A stretch of 64,000 nucleotides of DNA, taken from Lachnospiraceae bacterium NC2004. Its GTDB lineage: Bacteria > Bacillota > Clostridia > Lachnospirales > Lachnospiraceae. A program made the translations under genes and the position numbers. This document shows positions 17,375 to 26,362 of the stretch, one piece after another (positions within the stretch are counted from its first letter, which is position 1; the number at the start of each line of letters is the position of its first letter). Location of the stretch: assembly GCA_000621905.1 (NCBI GenBank), contig JHXB01000011.1, positions 48,098-112,097 of the forward strand, given 5' to 3'. The notes under the pieces are model-generated. The model made no database searches and had not been told where the DNA came from. It saw nothing but the letters and a program-made list of their open reading frames with translations.

Positions 17375-18769
17375 CTAGAATCTAAAATACAGGAATGGGT
17401 TGTTGGCTCCTTTAAGGAGCTGATATACACTAAACCAGAAAAGAACAAGTAATATAACTTTTAAAGTCATTGTATTTCTGGCTGCCTTAACTAACTTCAT
17501 AGGTAATCTGGTTGAACAGATTGCGCAAATGAGAAGCAACCACCAGTATTTGCCAAAGAAGTTCATGAACACTCCGCTCGTGTCAACAGTTCCCTTGATA
17601 GGGATAAATAACATCTTGGCAAGGTAAAGACCAAGGTCCGAAAGATCGGTGATGTTAAATATAGTCCACGAAATCGGAATAAGTATAAGCATGTAAATGT
17701 GTCCAAGCAACTTGGAATTCTCAATCTTCTCAAGATAGAAGCTCTTCTCGAGCATAAGAATTATAAAATAGAAGATACCCCAGAAGATAAAGTTCCAGTT
17801 AGCACCATGCCAAAGTCCGGTCAAAGACCATACAACAAACAAATTGAATATAGTCCTTAATCTTCCTTTTCTGTTACCGCCAAGCGGGATATAGACATAC
17901 TCTCTAAACCAGCGTCCGAGCGTCATATGCCAGCGCCTCCAGAAAGTTGTTGCCGACTTAGACTCATACGGATTGGCAAAGTTGCCCGGAAGCTTAAATC
18001 CCATCATATGACCTAATCCAATCGCCATAAGCGAATATCCGAAGAAATCAAAGTAAATCTGCATCGAGAATCCCCACGAACCAAGCCATGCGGTAAATGT
18101 GTCAATACCGTATACTCCCGCGGTCTGAACATCATTCCAAAGCGAAGCTATCTTGTTGGCAAGCAGCACCTTGTATGAAAGTCCCATGATAAACAGGGTT
18201 ACTCCCCACTCTAACTCTATGTATCTAACCTTACGATCCTTTAACTTCTCTGCAACTTCATAGTAGTTGACAATCGGACCTGCTATGAGCTGTGGAAACA
18301 TACATACATATGTTGCAAATGATAAAAGGTTCCTGTCAGGGTGATACCTTCTCATATACACATCTGCGACATAAGATACCACCTGGAAGGTATAGAAGCT
18401 TATTCCGAGTGGCAATGTAAGATTAACGGGGGATAAGATATCGTCGCCCGCTATATCATTTACAATCGATATTGCAAAATTGAAGTACTTGAAAATGAAA
18501 AGAACCGCAAAATCGTAGACCACCGCCAGTACAAGTGGCAACTTACCACTACCTCCAAGGTGCTGGCTTCTTGCAATCTTTAACGCAAAGAAATGATTGA
18601 CTATAATTGAGGCAATCATTAAAAGTACATATATAGGCTCTCCAAAGGCATAAAAAATCAAACTACCCATCAATATAGTAAAATTGCGGTAGTTCTTCGG
18701 AGTAATATAATAACATATAAGAAAAATCGGTAAAAACCGAAATATAAATTCAATACTTGAAAAAACCAT
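17375..18769 (-). CDS. MBOAT family O-acyltransferase (AlgI/DltB-like)
   Basis: The start is set at the ATG at 18769 (MVFSSIEFIFRFLPIFLICY). The frame extends upstream to a TTG at 18829, but that codon is the -35 hexamer of the likely promoter. The 464-residue multi-pass protein carries the MBOAT signature: FWRRWHMTLGRWFREYVYIP at about residues 290-309, then LTGLWHGANWNFIFWG with the active-site His. AlgI-type enzymes pass acetyl groups across the membrane to a partner. Here that partner is the SGNH protein directly downstream. Confidence 0.9.
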   Translation of the reverse strand: MVFSSIEFIFRFLPIFLICYYITPKNYRNFTILMGSLIFYAFGEPIYVLLMIASIIVNHFFALKIARSQHLGGSGKLPLVLAVVYDFAVLFIFKYFNFAISIVNDIAGDDILSPVNLTLPLGISFYTFQVVSYVADVYMRRYHPDRNLLSFATYVCMFPQLIAGPIVNYYEVAEKLKDRKVRYIELEWGVTLFIMGLSYKVLLANKIASLWNDVQTAGVYGIDTFTAWLGSWGFSMQIYFDFFGYSLMAIGLGHMMGFKLPGNFANPYESKSATTFWRRWHMTLGRWFREYVYIPLGGNRKGRLRTIFNLFVVWSLTGLWHGANWNFIFWGIFYFIILMLEKSFYLEKIENSKLLGHIYMLILIPISWTIFNITDLSDLGLYLAKMLFIPIKGTVDTSGVFMNFFGKYWWLLLICAICSTRLPMKLVKAARNTMTLKVILLVLFWFSVYQLLKGANNPFLYFRF

Positions 18770-18800
18770 TATCAAAAACCTTCTCTTTCTATGAGCCCTT

Positions 18801-18829
18801 ATTATAGTACATATAGAGTTCATTTTCAA
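18801..18829 (-). promoter_or_regulatory. Promoter of the MBOAT-SGNH operon
   Basis: TTGAAA (18829-18824) and a perfect TATAAT (18806-18801) are 17 nt apart on the minus strand, which puts the transcript start near 18795 and supports the ATG at 18769 as start codon. Confidence 0.72.
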
Positions 18830-18904
18830 TAAATTGGAATGAAATAAAAATATATCGTCATTTGTGATAAAACCGTCGATTAATTTTCAATTAAAACAAG
18901 AAAA

Positions 18905-18933
18905 TTGACGAAACAAGCTGGAGAGATTATAAT
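18905..18933 (+). promoter_or_regulatory. Promoter of rlmH
   Basis: TTGACG (18905-18910) and TATAAT (18928-18933) are separated by 17 nt. The transcript would start near 18940, so the repeat at 18950-18996 would be part of the 5' untranslated region. Confidence 0.7.
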
Positions 18934-18949
18934 GTCATCTGAACAAACC

Positions 18950-18996
18950 TGTCATTCTGAGCGCAGCGAAGAATCTTTGTCCTTCGCTAGAAGGAC
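18950..18996 (+). repeat. Dispersed repeat, GTCATTCTGAGCG family, copy A
   Basis: This copy reads TGTCATTCTGAGCGCAGCGA, continues GAATCTTTG, and ends with GTCCTTCGCTAGAAGGAC, which is itself a hairpin. Related copies are at 23017, 23141, 42923, 49173 and 56454. The copy sits in the predicted leader of rlmH. Confidence 0.8.
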
Positions 18997-19020
18997 AATA
19001 TAATAAATAACGGAGGAATC

Positions 19021-19500
19021 ATGAAAGTAACCCTAGCCACAGTCGGCAAAATAAAAGAGAAATACTTGCGTGACGCAATAGACGAGTATACTAAGCGCCT
19101 AAGCAGATACATAAAACTCGAAATCAAGGAAGTCAGCGACGAGAAGACTCCTGACAAAGCAAGTGAGGCCGAAGAAAATGCAATTAGAGATAAAGAAGGC
19201 AAACGCCTCCTTGACGCTATCCCTGACACCTCATATGTAATAGCGCTCGCAATCGACGGCAAAATGCTCGATTCAGTTGAGCTTTCTAAGAAGATTGACG
19301 ACCTTGGAATATCAGGTGTGAGCCATATAACATTTGTAATCGGAGGATCACTAGGACTGTCTGATGAAGTCCTAAAAAGAGCTGACTATAAATTATCATT
19401 TTCTAAAATGACATTTCCACATCAATTAATGAGGGTGATACTCTTAGAGCAAGTGTATAGAAGTTATAGGATAATAAATAATGAACCTTATCATAAGTAA
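19021..19500 (+). CDS. rlmH: 23S rRNA (pseudouridine1915-N3)-methyltransferase RlmH
   Basis: RlmH is a SPOUT-fold enzyme that methylates pseudouridine 1915 of 23S rRNA. The 159-residue product has the standard length. It starts [20 protein letters not shown] and ends with the knot region [39 protein letters not shown] and the terminal [21 protein letters not shown] precedes the start. It is monocistronic, between its own promoter and a bidirectional terminator. Confidence 0.97.
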   Translation: MKVTLATVGKIKEKYLRDAIDEYTKRLSRYIKLEIKEVSDEKTPDKASEAEENAIRDKEGKRLLDAIPDTSYVIALAIDGKMLDSVELSKKIDDLGISGVSHITFVIGGSLGLSDEVLKRADYKLSFSKMTFPHQLMRVILLEQVYRSYRIINNEPYHK

Positions 19501-19508
19501 AAAAGTAA

Positions 19509-19534
19509 AAGGCAGAGGTATTAACCTCTGCCTT
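19509..19534. terminator. Bidirectional terminator
   Basis: AAGGCAGAGGT and ACCTCTGCCTT form an 11-bp perfect stem with a 4-nt loop between convergent genes. The minus-strand tail is TTACTTTTTTAC, a good U-tract. Confidence 0.85.
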
Positions 19535-19545
19535 AATCTATGTAT

Positions 19546-19797
19546 TTACCAATACTTCTTAACAATAACCCTGGCCTCATCCTCAGAAAGCCCCATATTA
19601 GTCACAACCGCTTCTACAACGTCAAGTTCTCCACCGCCTAGATTCTTATAAACGGCAACAATTCCCTTGACGCCCTCTTCACGCCCCTGCTCAATCCCCT
19701 CTGCAATTCCATTTCTATGCGCAACAACAATATCAAGATCCAAAACTCTTCCGCCCATAATATCACCAACCTTTCGCTGGACATTCCCACGTTTCAT
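19546..19797 (-). CDS. Remnant of Rpn-type nuclease C-terminus
   Basis: The C-terminal part (GIAEGIEQGREEGVKGIVAV) has the EGI.EGR.EG spacing seen in the tails of Rpn/PD-(D/E)XK nuclease proteins, as in the gene at 37484. There is no nuclease domain in this frame. The frame is open up to 19905, but that part overlaps the upstream HTH gene. A start near 19797 or 19758 is more likely; neither has a clear ribosome-binding site. It may be a decayed fragment or a small accessory protein. Low confidence in the exact product. Confidence 0.4.
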   Translation of the reverse strand: MKRGNVQRKVGDIMGGRVLDLDIVVAHRNGIAEGIEQGREEGVKGIVAVYKNLGGGELDVVEAVVTNMGLSEDEARVIVKKYW

Positions 19798-19819
19798 ATT
19801 AAGCTTGTATGCAAATAAT

Positions 19820-20110
19820 CTAATTGTTCGACAGATTATTGAGTTCCTTGTAATATGAAAGATACCTATACGCAGTTCTTCTGCTAAAATCTCTGTTAGC
19901 AACAATCTCCATGATGGTCATCCCACTCTCGTAATCAACCACAAACTCATTATACGATTCCATCCACGCATCATCATGCTTCTTACGGCCACCAACTTTA
20001 CGATTTCTAAGAACTTCGTTCTCTTCCTTAAGTCTCTTAACTTCACTCTCTAATTCTTTAATTCTATTCAATGCTTTCTCTAAAGTATCTATTCTATCCA
20101 AATATAACAC
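19820..20110 (-). CDS. Small coiled-coil and helix-turn-helix protein
   Basis: The 96-residue product starts with a heptad-rich coiled coil (ALNRIKELESEVKRLKEENE, about residues 13-32). A basic segment follows, then a helix-turn-helix-like region, GMTIMEIVANRDFSRRTAYR. It resembles the DNA-recognition segments of resolvase-type or transposase-linked proteins. It lies directly upstream of the Rpn-like remnant, so the two may be parts of one mobile cassette. Function not known. Confidence 0.55.
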   Translation of the reverse strand: MLYLDRIDTLEKALNRIKELESEVKRLKEENEVLRNRKVGGRKKHDDAWMESYNEFVVDYESGMTIMEIVANRDFSRRTAYRYLSYYKELNNLSNN

Positions 20111-20215
20111 CTCGATCCTATAAAAATCACAATATGCTTATTCACACACAACTGTGTCGCATTGTTTTATGGCACAATTATATTTCTTTTTCAGTTCAAA
20201 GTCAATATCTAATAC

Positions 20216-20246
20216 AAAACAGAGGAAGTGTTAATTCCTCTGTTTT
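20216..20246 (-). terminator. Terminator after the Ig-like surface protein
   Basis: AAAACAGAGGAA and TTCCTCTGTTTT form a perfect 12-bp stem with a 7-nt loop, 25 nt past the stop codon. The minus-strand tail contains the TTTT of the stem followed by GTATTAG. Confidence 0.8.
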
Positions 20247-20270
20247 CTGAACATGATATTTAGATTGTCA

Positions 20271-22949
20271 TCACGGACCTGTATTGTTAACAGGAAGATT
20301 GGTGACTGATATAGTCTTGCTTCCTATCTTCTTATTGTCATAATATATGTCAACTATTATAACCCCACTACCATTAGCTGTAGAACCTGTAATTGTCGGA
20401 GAAATTGTAACAGTCGTCTTACTATCCGATGCACTAAAATTATCTTTTGCATATGACGCCTCTCCTGAACCAATAGCTTCACCGGACGCATCGCCACTTA
20501 ATATCCTATAATTAATGGTTCCGTTACCGCTGATATATACTTCGCTAGGATTAGCTGAAGCATTACAGCTGGCAAGTTTAAATGCAACCGATATCTTCGG
20601 CGCGTTCTCCGTTGAATAAGTTACCTCTATATCATCAGCCTCATACGTTGTCTCAGCATAAACCGGTGGAGCTTCCGTCGTTGCCTCCGTAGTCGCCTCA
20701 GTTGTTGGAGGTGTGTAGACAGGGAGGTTGGTTAAGGTTGTGGAGGTTGATTTTAAGAATTTTCCTTTTACGGTATCTAAACTAATCGTTAAGAACCCTT
20801 TACCGGAAGAAGGTTTAATATTGCCCGCATTAATAGTAATATCAGCAACCATTCCGGTCGGTGTACTCTCATAGTCATCCAAATCTATATAGGGAATACC
20901 ATTATCAACATCATATTCAGTTGTAAACAATTCCTCCCCTTGAGCATTACCACTTGTAATAGCAATTCTAGCAGTACATTTAATCTTTATTGTCTCCGAT
21001 CCATTGGCATTACCACTAACAACCCTAAATTTGAAATTAAGTTTATTAGTATCCTTATTATACGTCGGAGTATCCAAGAAGAATATCTCAGTCGTAGAAG
21101 GCGCTTCGGTCGTTGCCTGCGTCGTTGATGCAGGTGTCGGTGGCGCAATATACTTAGAATCGTAAAGCGTTGCCGTCGCATTCTTGCCATTCTTAGATGT
21201 AACAGTCACCTCTATGAGATACGACTTTCCTGACTCAAGCTTGGACTTATCAATCTTATGCGACAGCTTATAATCATAATATGTTGCCTTGTTAGGCAGC
21301 GTCTTTAAGGTAAACCCATTCTCGGTAATCGTAGTTGTACCAGAATAAACTTCTTTAAGATTAACTCCACTCGTTCTTTCCTTGACAACAAACTTAGCCT
21401 CACCGGCAGACTTGATACCGGTCTTCAAGTAATTACGCATCTGAATTGTGACGCTTACACTCGTAGCAGTTGCGTCAAATGATGCATCTCCGCTTATATA
21501 CACGGTCTCGACTGCATTGGCGTCACCTGATGTATCGTCTCCTATCTTCTTTAGAGGATCGACCGGAAGATATGCTGACACGGTAGAGTTAATAGAATTA
21601 TTAAGATTGATTGCAAGAACCGCAAATCCATTGTTCTCAGCTCCGGCCAGAATCTTGCTCTCTTCAAGAGGAACCGTCGCAAGATATGCCTGACTGCTGC
21701 TCTCAAACTTCCTGTAAGAGAAGCTCTTCTCGGTAAATGAAATCTTCGCGCTATAAACTATCTTACCGCCATTATAAAGAGTCACAGTCATTGTACCGGA
21801 ACCTGCAGTATACTGATTGGTATCCGCCCTCTTGACAGAGAATACAACATTATGAGTCTTCTTCTCACTGTCATACTCTATATATCTGTCATAAACATAG
21901 ACCTTAGCATTAGCATCCGCGCTTACCACTTCATCATTAGAAGTGTCAGCAGGCTTCTCAGGTTCAATATCAGTCGCCGGAATAATCGAAGCATCAGAAG
22001 ATGCGGCATTTTTAAGTGTGGAAATGTACGCAACCAATGTCTGCACCTCATTGCCACTCATAAGATCAAGCGACAGGCTAATCAAGCCGTCACCCGACAC
22101 AGTAGTGAAATCATATTCTTTATCCAAAATCGGTACACTAACCATATAGATATTCGAGATATATGTAGCCGATGAACGGTTAACAAATTCAGAATCAGTA
22201 AAGAAATAATCCTTCTTAAACTGAGATTCCTTCTTGGTGTTATAGACACTCACATGTGCGGTACCATTAGCTCTGATTGTAGAATTAGAGGTAGTAGTGA
22301 GTGAAAATGATAAATTATATCCGTTGTTCTTAGAATTACGCTCCAATCTTGCATTTGAAATACCCTTAACATCCTCAACAACTATTGCACATGATGCCGT
22401 CTTATTGTCAACAGTAGCGGTAACCACAGCGTTACCCGCTGCCTTACCATAAACTACTCCATTAACAACCTCACATACGGATGTATTGGTAGATGACCAG
22501 ATTACTGTCTTATTGGATGCATTTGAAGGAGAAATTGTATTGTCAATAAAAGCATATCCTCCAACTATAATCTTTTCAAGATGTGAAGACAGGCTAATAC
22601 TATTAACAGATACAGTCTTAGGAGAAACTGTTATCTTACATTTGTATTTCTTCTTGCCGACTTTGGCGGTGAGAGTAGCAGTTCCCTTCTTCTTAGCGGT
22701 TAACTTAACTTTATATTTGCTCTTCTTAACAGCCTTAACCACACCGCCGCTTGTAACGCTCCACTTGACAGCCTTCTTACAATTCTTAAGAGTGATGGTC
22801 TTGGTCTTGCCGACTATAAGGCTTACCGAAGTGTTAGAAAGCTTGGTCTTAGATGCAGCTTCAGCCGAAACATTCGAGCCTGACGCTCCCGGAACAAAAC
22901 TCAAGCAAAGCGCCCATACCATTATAAACGCAAGTAATCTTCTATACAT
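20271..22949 (-). CDS. Large secreted surface protein with Ig-like (BIG2) domains
   Basis: The start is the ATG at 22949 (MYRRLLAFIMVWALCLSFVP), with GGAGGAATTGAT upstream. The 892-residue product has a signal peptide and a Lys/Thr-rich segment with the pattern TKTITLKNCKKAVKWSVTSG. A BIG2 domain follows, at about residues 115-195 (NKTVIWSSTNTSVCEVVNG). Then come several beta-rich modules separated by Thr/Glu/Ala linkers (TTEATTEATTEAPP) and Ser/Gly/Asp/Ala motifs (SGDASGEAIGSGEAS). No LPXTG or SLH anchor is visible. Likely an adhesin or envelope structural protein. Confidence 0.75.
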   Translation of the reverse strand: MYRRLLAFIMVWALCLSFVPGASGSNVSAEAASKTKLSNTSVSLIVGKTKTITLKNCKKAVKWSVTSGGVVKAVKKSKYKVKLTAKKKGTATLTAKVGKKKYKCKITVSPKTVSVNSISLSSHLEKIIVGGYAFIDNTISPSNASNKTVIWSSTNTSVCEVVNGVVYGKAAGNAVVTATVDNKTASCAIVVEDVKGISNARLERNSKNNGYNLSFSLTTTSNSTIRANGTAHVSVYNTKKESQFKKDYFFTDSEFVNRSSATYISNIYMVSVPILDKEYDFTTVSGDGLISLSLDLMSGNEVQTLVAYISTLKNAASSDASIIPATDIEPEKPADTSNDEVVSADANAKVYVYDRYIEYDSEKKTHNVVFSVKRADTNQYTAGSGTMTVTLYNGGKIVYSAKISFTEKSFSYRKFESSSQAYLATVPLEESKILAGAENNGFAVLAINLNNSINSTVSAYLPVDPLKKIGDDTSGDANAVETVYISGDASFDATATSVSVTIQMRNYLKTGIKSAGEAKFVVKERTSGVNLKEVYSGTTTITENGFTLKTLPNKATYYDYKLSHKIDKSKLESGKSYLIEVTVTSKNGKNATATLYDSKYIAPPTPASTTQATTEAPSTTEIFFLDTPTYNKDTNKLNFKFRVVSGNANGSETIKIKCTARIAITSGNAQGEELFTTEYDVDNGIPYIDLDDYESTPTGMVADITINAGNIKPSSGKGFLTISLDTVKGKFLKSTSTTLTNLPVYTPPTTEATTEATTEAPPVYAETTYEADDIEVTYSTENAPKISVAFKLASCNASANPSEVYISGNGTINYRILSGDASGEAIGSGEASYAKDNFSASDSKTTVTISPTITGSTANGSGVIIVDIYYDNKKIGSKTISVTNLPVNNTGP

Positions 22950-23016
22950 ATCAATTCCTCCAAACATCAATCCCCTGAAAATATCATTTTAAGTAAATTA
23001 ACGCATACCTGATACA

Positions 23017-23072
23017 TGTCATTCTGAGCGTAGCGAAGAATCTTTTAAAATCCTTCGTCACTCTTTATGACA
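23017..23072 (+). repeat. Dispersed repeat, GTCATTCTGAGCG family, copy B
   Basis: TGTCATTCTGAGCGTAGCGA opens the copy and ATGACA closes it. The two halves are imperfect inverted repeats, so this is a near-complete palindromic element in the gap between the surface protein and sbcC. Confidence 0.75.
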
Positions 23073-23140
23073 TTCAACTTATATTATAACATATTACCTG
23101 TTAAAAATCATTAGTTATAGGTCATATCCCAGTATTAAAT

Positions 23141-23188
23141 TGACCTTCTTCGAAGGTCAAAGATCCTTCGCTAGCGCTCAGGATGACA
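23141..23188 (-). repeat. Dispersed repeat, GTCATTCTGAGCG family, copy C
   Basis: Here the element is in the opposite orientation. The palindrome TGACCTTCTTCGAAGGTCA is followed by AAGATCCTTCGCTAGCGCTC and AGGATGACA. It ends 4 nt before the sbcC stop codon and may serve as the 3' hairpin of the sbcDC transcript. Confidence 0.75.
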
Positions 23189-23191
23189 GAT

Positions 23192-26100
23192 TCAGTCTTC
23201 CTCAATTATTATATCGCTTCCTTCGCGGGTTTTCTTAACATTTATCCTTGTAGGAATGCTGCTTATAAGTTCTTCCCTGTGACTGATAAGTCCGACAAGC
23301 TTATTACCTTCAGATAGATTAAGAAGCACGTCTAAAGCACTATTGATAGAATCTGTATCCAGCGTTCCAAATCCCTCATCAACAAAAAGCGCATCCATCT
23401 GAACACCACCAACACTAGAAGACACAGTATCAGAAAGACCTAGAGCCAAACTTAACGAAGCCTTAAAACTCTCACCACCGGACAGATTACCTACCGGGCG
23501 CGACTTACCTGTATAATTATCTAACACCTCAAGGTCAAGAAACTCACTACTCTGCTTGCCTATCTTTCCTATTCGTTTTAAAATATAGCGATTATCCGTC
23601 ATAGGATAAAGCCTTCTGTTAGCAGCATTTATAATATTGTCAAACCCTTCCGCAAGAAGATATTGCTCTAAAGAAAGCTTACCCTTACCTGTATTACCGG
23701 AAACCAGATTGTATAGATTCCTACAGTAATTGTGCTGTTTTATATAAATGTCATAATCAGCCTTTTTAGCGTTGATATTGACAAGTTTCTCCTCATTGTT
23801 GGATATACGATTCTTAACAGTATTAAGCTGTCCAGCTTTATCATCCACCTGCAAACCAAGAAGGTCCTGATTAACCTTCATCTCGCTTATATCCGTTCTT
23901 ACAATATCCTTGGTCTGTTCTTTTAAAAGATTAATCTGATCCATAGTAGACTTAACATCACTTTTGTAAGTCGATATCTCAGTTTCAGAATTCTTAATCT
24001 CCTCTTCGTCAACCAACAACTCAAGCATTGCTTCACAAGATGAAAAACCGTTATCGCTAATAAGATTATCTAGCTTTAACTTGCACACATCTCGCTTAGC
24101 TTTATTGCCCTCCTGCTCAGAAACAAGTGCATCAAGTTTACCTTTGTTAGTCTTATAATCACTAACCGCGTCGTTAAATGCATTCTGTTTCTCCTCAGCA
24201 TTTGTCTTAATTGCGTTGTATTTATTAATTGTTTCATTCTTCGCTTTAACAGCATCTTCGTAACTCTTATATCTTAATTCTCCGATTGCACTTAACACAC
24301 CTTTTTGTTCCGATAAAGAAGCATTAAGTACAGACTTTTGCTCATTAAGTTTATCTATAATTCTTGTAAGTTCAGGCAATTTCGTATCAGTAATGTCAGC
24401 AATAGTTTGCTCAGCCAATTCATACTCTTTACACTTCTTATCAGTCTCGGTGATTGTCCTCTTCAAAGTGCTCATCTTATCAACTAAAATGTCATCAGCC
24501 TGCGCGATTACATCCTTCACTGTCACTAACTTGAATTCCTCAACTGATAAATTAATGTCCGGACTACTAATCAAGGAACTTACGCTATCTACTAAATACT
24601 TCCACTTTTCTTCTAACTTAGCCCTGATTGATTCACACTCAACCTTGATTTCATCTCTTAAATCAATAGCTTTATCAAGTCTTGTTTTAACTACTTGCAA
24701 CTCTCCCTCCGTAACCGTAGCATCGCAGACTTTAGCCGGGTTCGGATGGTCTAAGGAGCCACATACCGGGCAAGGCTCACCTACCTTAAGATCAGATAAA
24801 ACAATGCCAACAGCAGACGCATAATATTTAGCATACAGGTCATCATATTCATTTTGGACAATCTGACATTCATTAAATGCTTTAACAGATTCTTCACGCT
24901 TAGCGCTATATATATCGTTGTCATTTTCAAACAGAGGAATATCTGTATTCTTTATTGTTTCAACCTTGACATATAATTCATTAAGACGATTGTAATCTGT
25001 CGTAATTTCTTGCAATCTTTCTTTTATTCCTTTAAGGTCAGTAACAATTTTTTGATTATTGGTAATTTCTGTTTCTAAAGATATCTTTTGGTCGTTCTTA
25101 TCCTTAAGCTCTTTATCAGCGCCTATTATATCATTTTCTAACCTGCCAATACTCTTAATAACTTCATCCTTTTTGCTGTACTTTGGCTCTTCCTCCTCAA
25201 TCGCGCTTATAATCTTTGGAAGGTCTTCAGCTTTATTAAGCTCCTCTTTAGCAGTCTCAAGTTCTGCTCTTGCTTTCTCACCCTGTTTGGTGAGATTGGT
25301 ATCAGCAAGTTTTAATTCTTCTATCACCTTGGCAGATGCTTCATATTTGTCGTCACTCTCTTTGTACTGCTTATAGGCCGGATAAATGTTATAAAAGACG
25401 TTTTTCTTTTTAGAAAGAAGTGCCTCATTCTCGTTCACCTCTTCTTTTTTAGCTTCAAGCTCCTCTAGTCTCTTAACACATGAATCTAGCTCGTCAAAAA
25501 GTTTATTGCTCGATTCTATTTTGGTAATATCTCTGTCAAGTTTGGACTTTTGGTCCTTCAACGACTTTAGATCTTCATCTAATATTAAAATCAAACTCTT
25601 ATCCGATTCTATAAGTTCTGAAAGCTTATCTAACTTACCTTCTAAATCCACAACACTATCAGAAGAATTAAGCTCATCTTTTAACTTATCAATCGCCTCG
25701 CTAAACTCTTCAGAAGACTTAACATCATTGTAATACTGGATGATACTGTCATTGGTCTCCTTCTTCTTGACAGCATTAGCATCCATTCTTTCTTTCAATC
25801 CATTCCTAAGAGCATCGTACTTTCCGGTGCCAAAGATACTCTTTAATATACCGGTACGGTCATTAGTATTCGCATTTAAAAGGTTCAGAAACTCTCCCTG
25901 CGCTATCATAACAATCTGTTTAAACTGATTATAATCAATGTTTAACAGTTCGGTTATGTATTTACTTACAGGTCTGATTCCCTCGATTGGCTCTTCATCT
26001 TCAATATGAACAACAGCCTTTTCTTTGCTGGTAGTAGTCCCTTCACCCTTTAATTTAGGACGTTCATACTCAGGACTTCTTTTAACCGTATATTCTTTGC

Positions 26101-26362
26101 CATGATGTGAAAATGTAAACTCTACAAATGTATCCACAGAGGCGTCTGCATACTCGCTTCTAAGATTGCTTGTACTCTTATAATTACCGCTTGCTTCACC
26201 GTATAGCGCATAACAAATCGCATCAAATATAGTAGTCTTACCGGCACCCGTATCGCCCGAAATCAAAAATATTCCCTTGTCATAAAATGATGTAAAATCT
26301 ATTACATTATCACCATCAGCATATGGCCCAAACGCACTCATCACAAGTTTAATCGGCTTCAT
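23192..26362 (-). CDS. sbcC: Exonuclease SbcC, ATPase subunit of SbcCD
   Basis: SbcC is the SMC-like ATPase that works with SbcD to cleave DNA hairpins and blocked ends. The 1056-residue product has Walker A GDTGAGKTTIFDAICYALYG at about residues 35-54, then long coiled coils with the zinc-hook CPVC at about residue 534. The ABC signature NLSGGESFKASLSLALGLSD and Walker B ALFVDEGFGTLD are near the C-terminus. Its start overlaps the sbcD end by 14 nt. Confidence 0.97.
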   Translation of the reverse strand: MKPIKLVMSAFGPYADGDNVIDFTSFYDKGIFLISGDTGAGKTTIFDAICYALYGEASGNYKSTSNLRSEYADASVDTFVEFTFSHHGKEYTVKRSPEYERPKLKGEGTTTSKEKAVVHIEDEEPIEGIRPVSKYITELLNIDYNQFKQIVMIAQGEFLNLLNANTNDRTGILKSIFGTGKYDALRNGLKERMDANAVKKKETNDSIIQYYNDVKSSEEFSEAIDKLKDELNSSDSVVDLEGKLDKLSELIESDKSLILILDEDLKSLKDQKSKLDRDITKIESSNKLFDELDSCVKRLEELEAKKEEVNENEALLSKKKNVFYNIYPAYKQYKESDDKYEASAKVIEELKLADTNLTKQGEKARAELETAKEELNKAEDLPKIISAIEEEEPKYSKKDEVIKSIGRLENDIIGADKELKDKNDQKISLETEITNNQKIVTDLKGIKERLQEITTDYNRLNELYVKVETIKNTDIPLFENDNDIYSAKREESVKAFNECQIVQNEYDDLYAKYYASAVGIVLSDLKVGEPCPVCGSLDHPNPAKVCDATVTEGELQVVKTRLDKAIDLRDEIKVECESIRAKLEEKWKYLVDSVSSLISSPDINLSVEEFKLVTVKDVIAQADDILVDKMSTLKRTITETDKKCKEYELAEQTIADITDTKLPELTRIIDKLNEQKSVLNASLSEQKGVLSAIGELRYKSYEDAVKAKNETINKYNAIKTNAEEKQNAFNDAVSDYKTNKGKLDALVSEQEGNKAKRDVCKLKLDNLISDNGFSSCEAMLELLVDEEEIKNSETEISTYKSDVKSTMDQINLLKEQTKDIVRTDISEMKVNQDLLGLQVDDKAGQLNTVKNRISNNEEKLVNINAKKADYDIYIKQHNYCRNLYNLVSGNTGKGKLSLEQYLLAEGFDNIINAANRRLYPMTDNRYILKRIGKIGKQSSEFLDLEVLDNYTGKSRPVGNLSGGESFKASLSLALGLSDTVSSSVGGVQMDALFVDEGFGTLDTDSINSALDVLLNLSEGNKLVGLISHREELISSIPTRINVKKTREGSDIIIEED

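Noticed and set aside
18770..18829. Upstream extension of the MBOAT gene to a TTG start
   Set aside because: The TTG is the -35 hexamer of a consensus promoter, and the extra residues are polar and not like the family's N-terminus.
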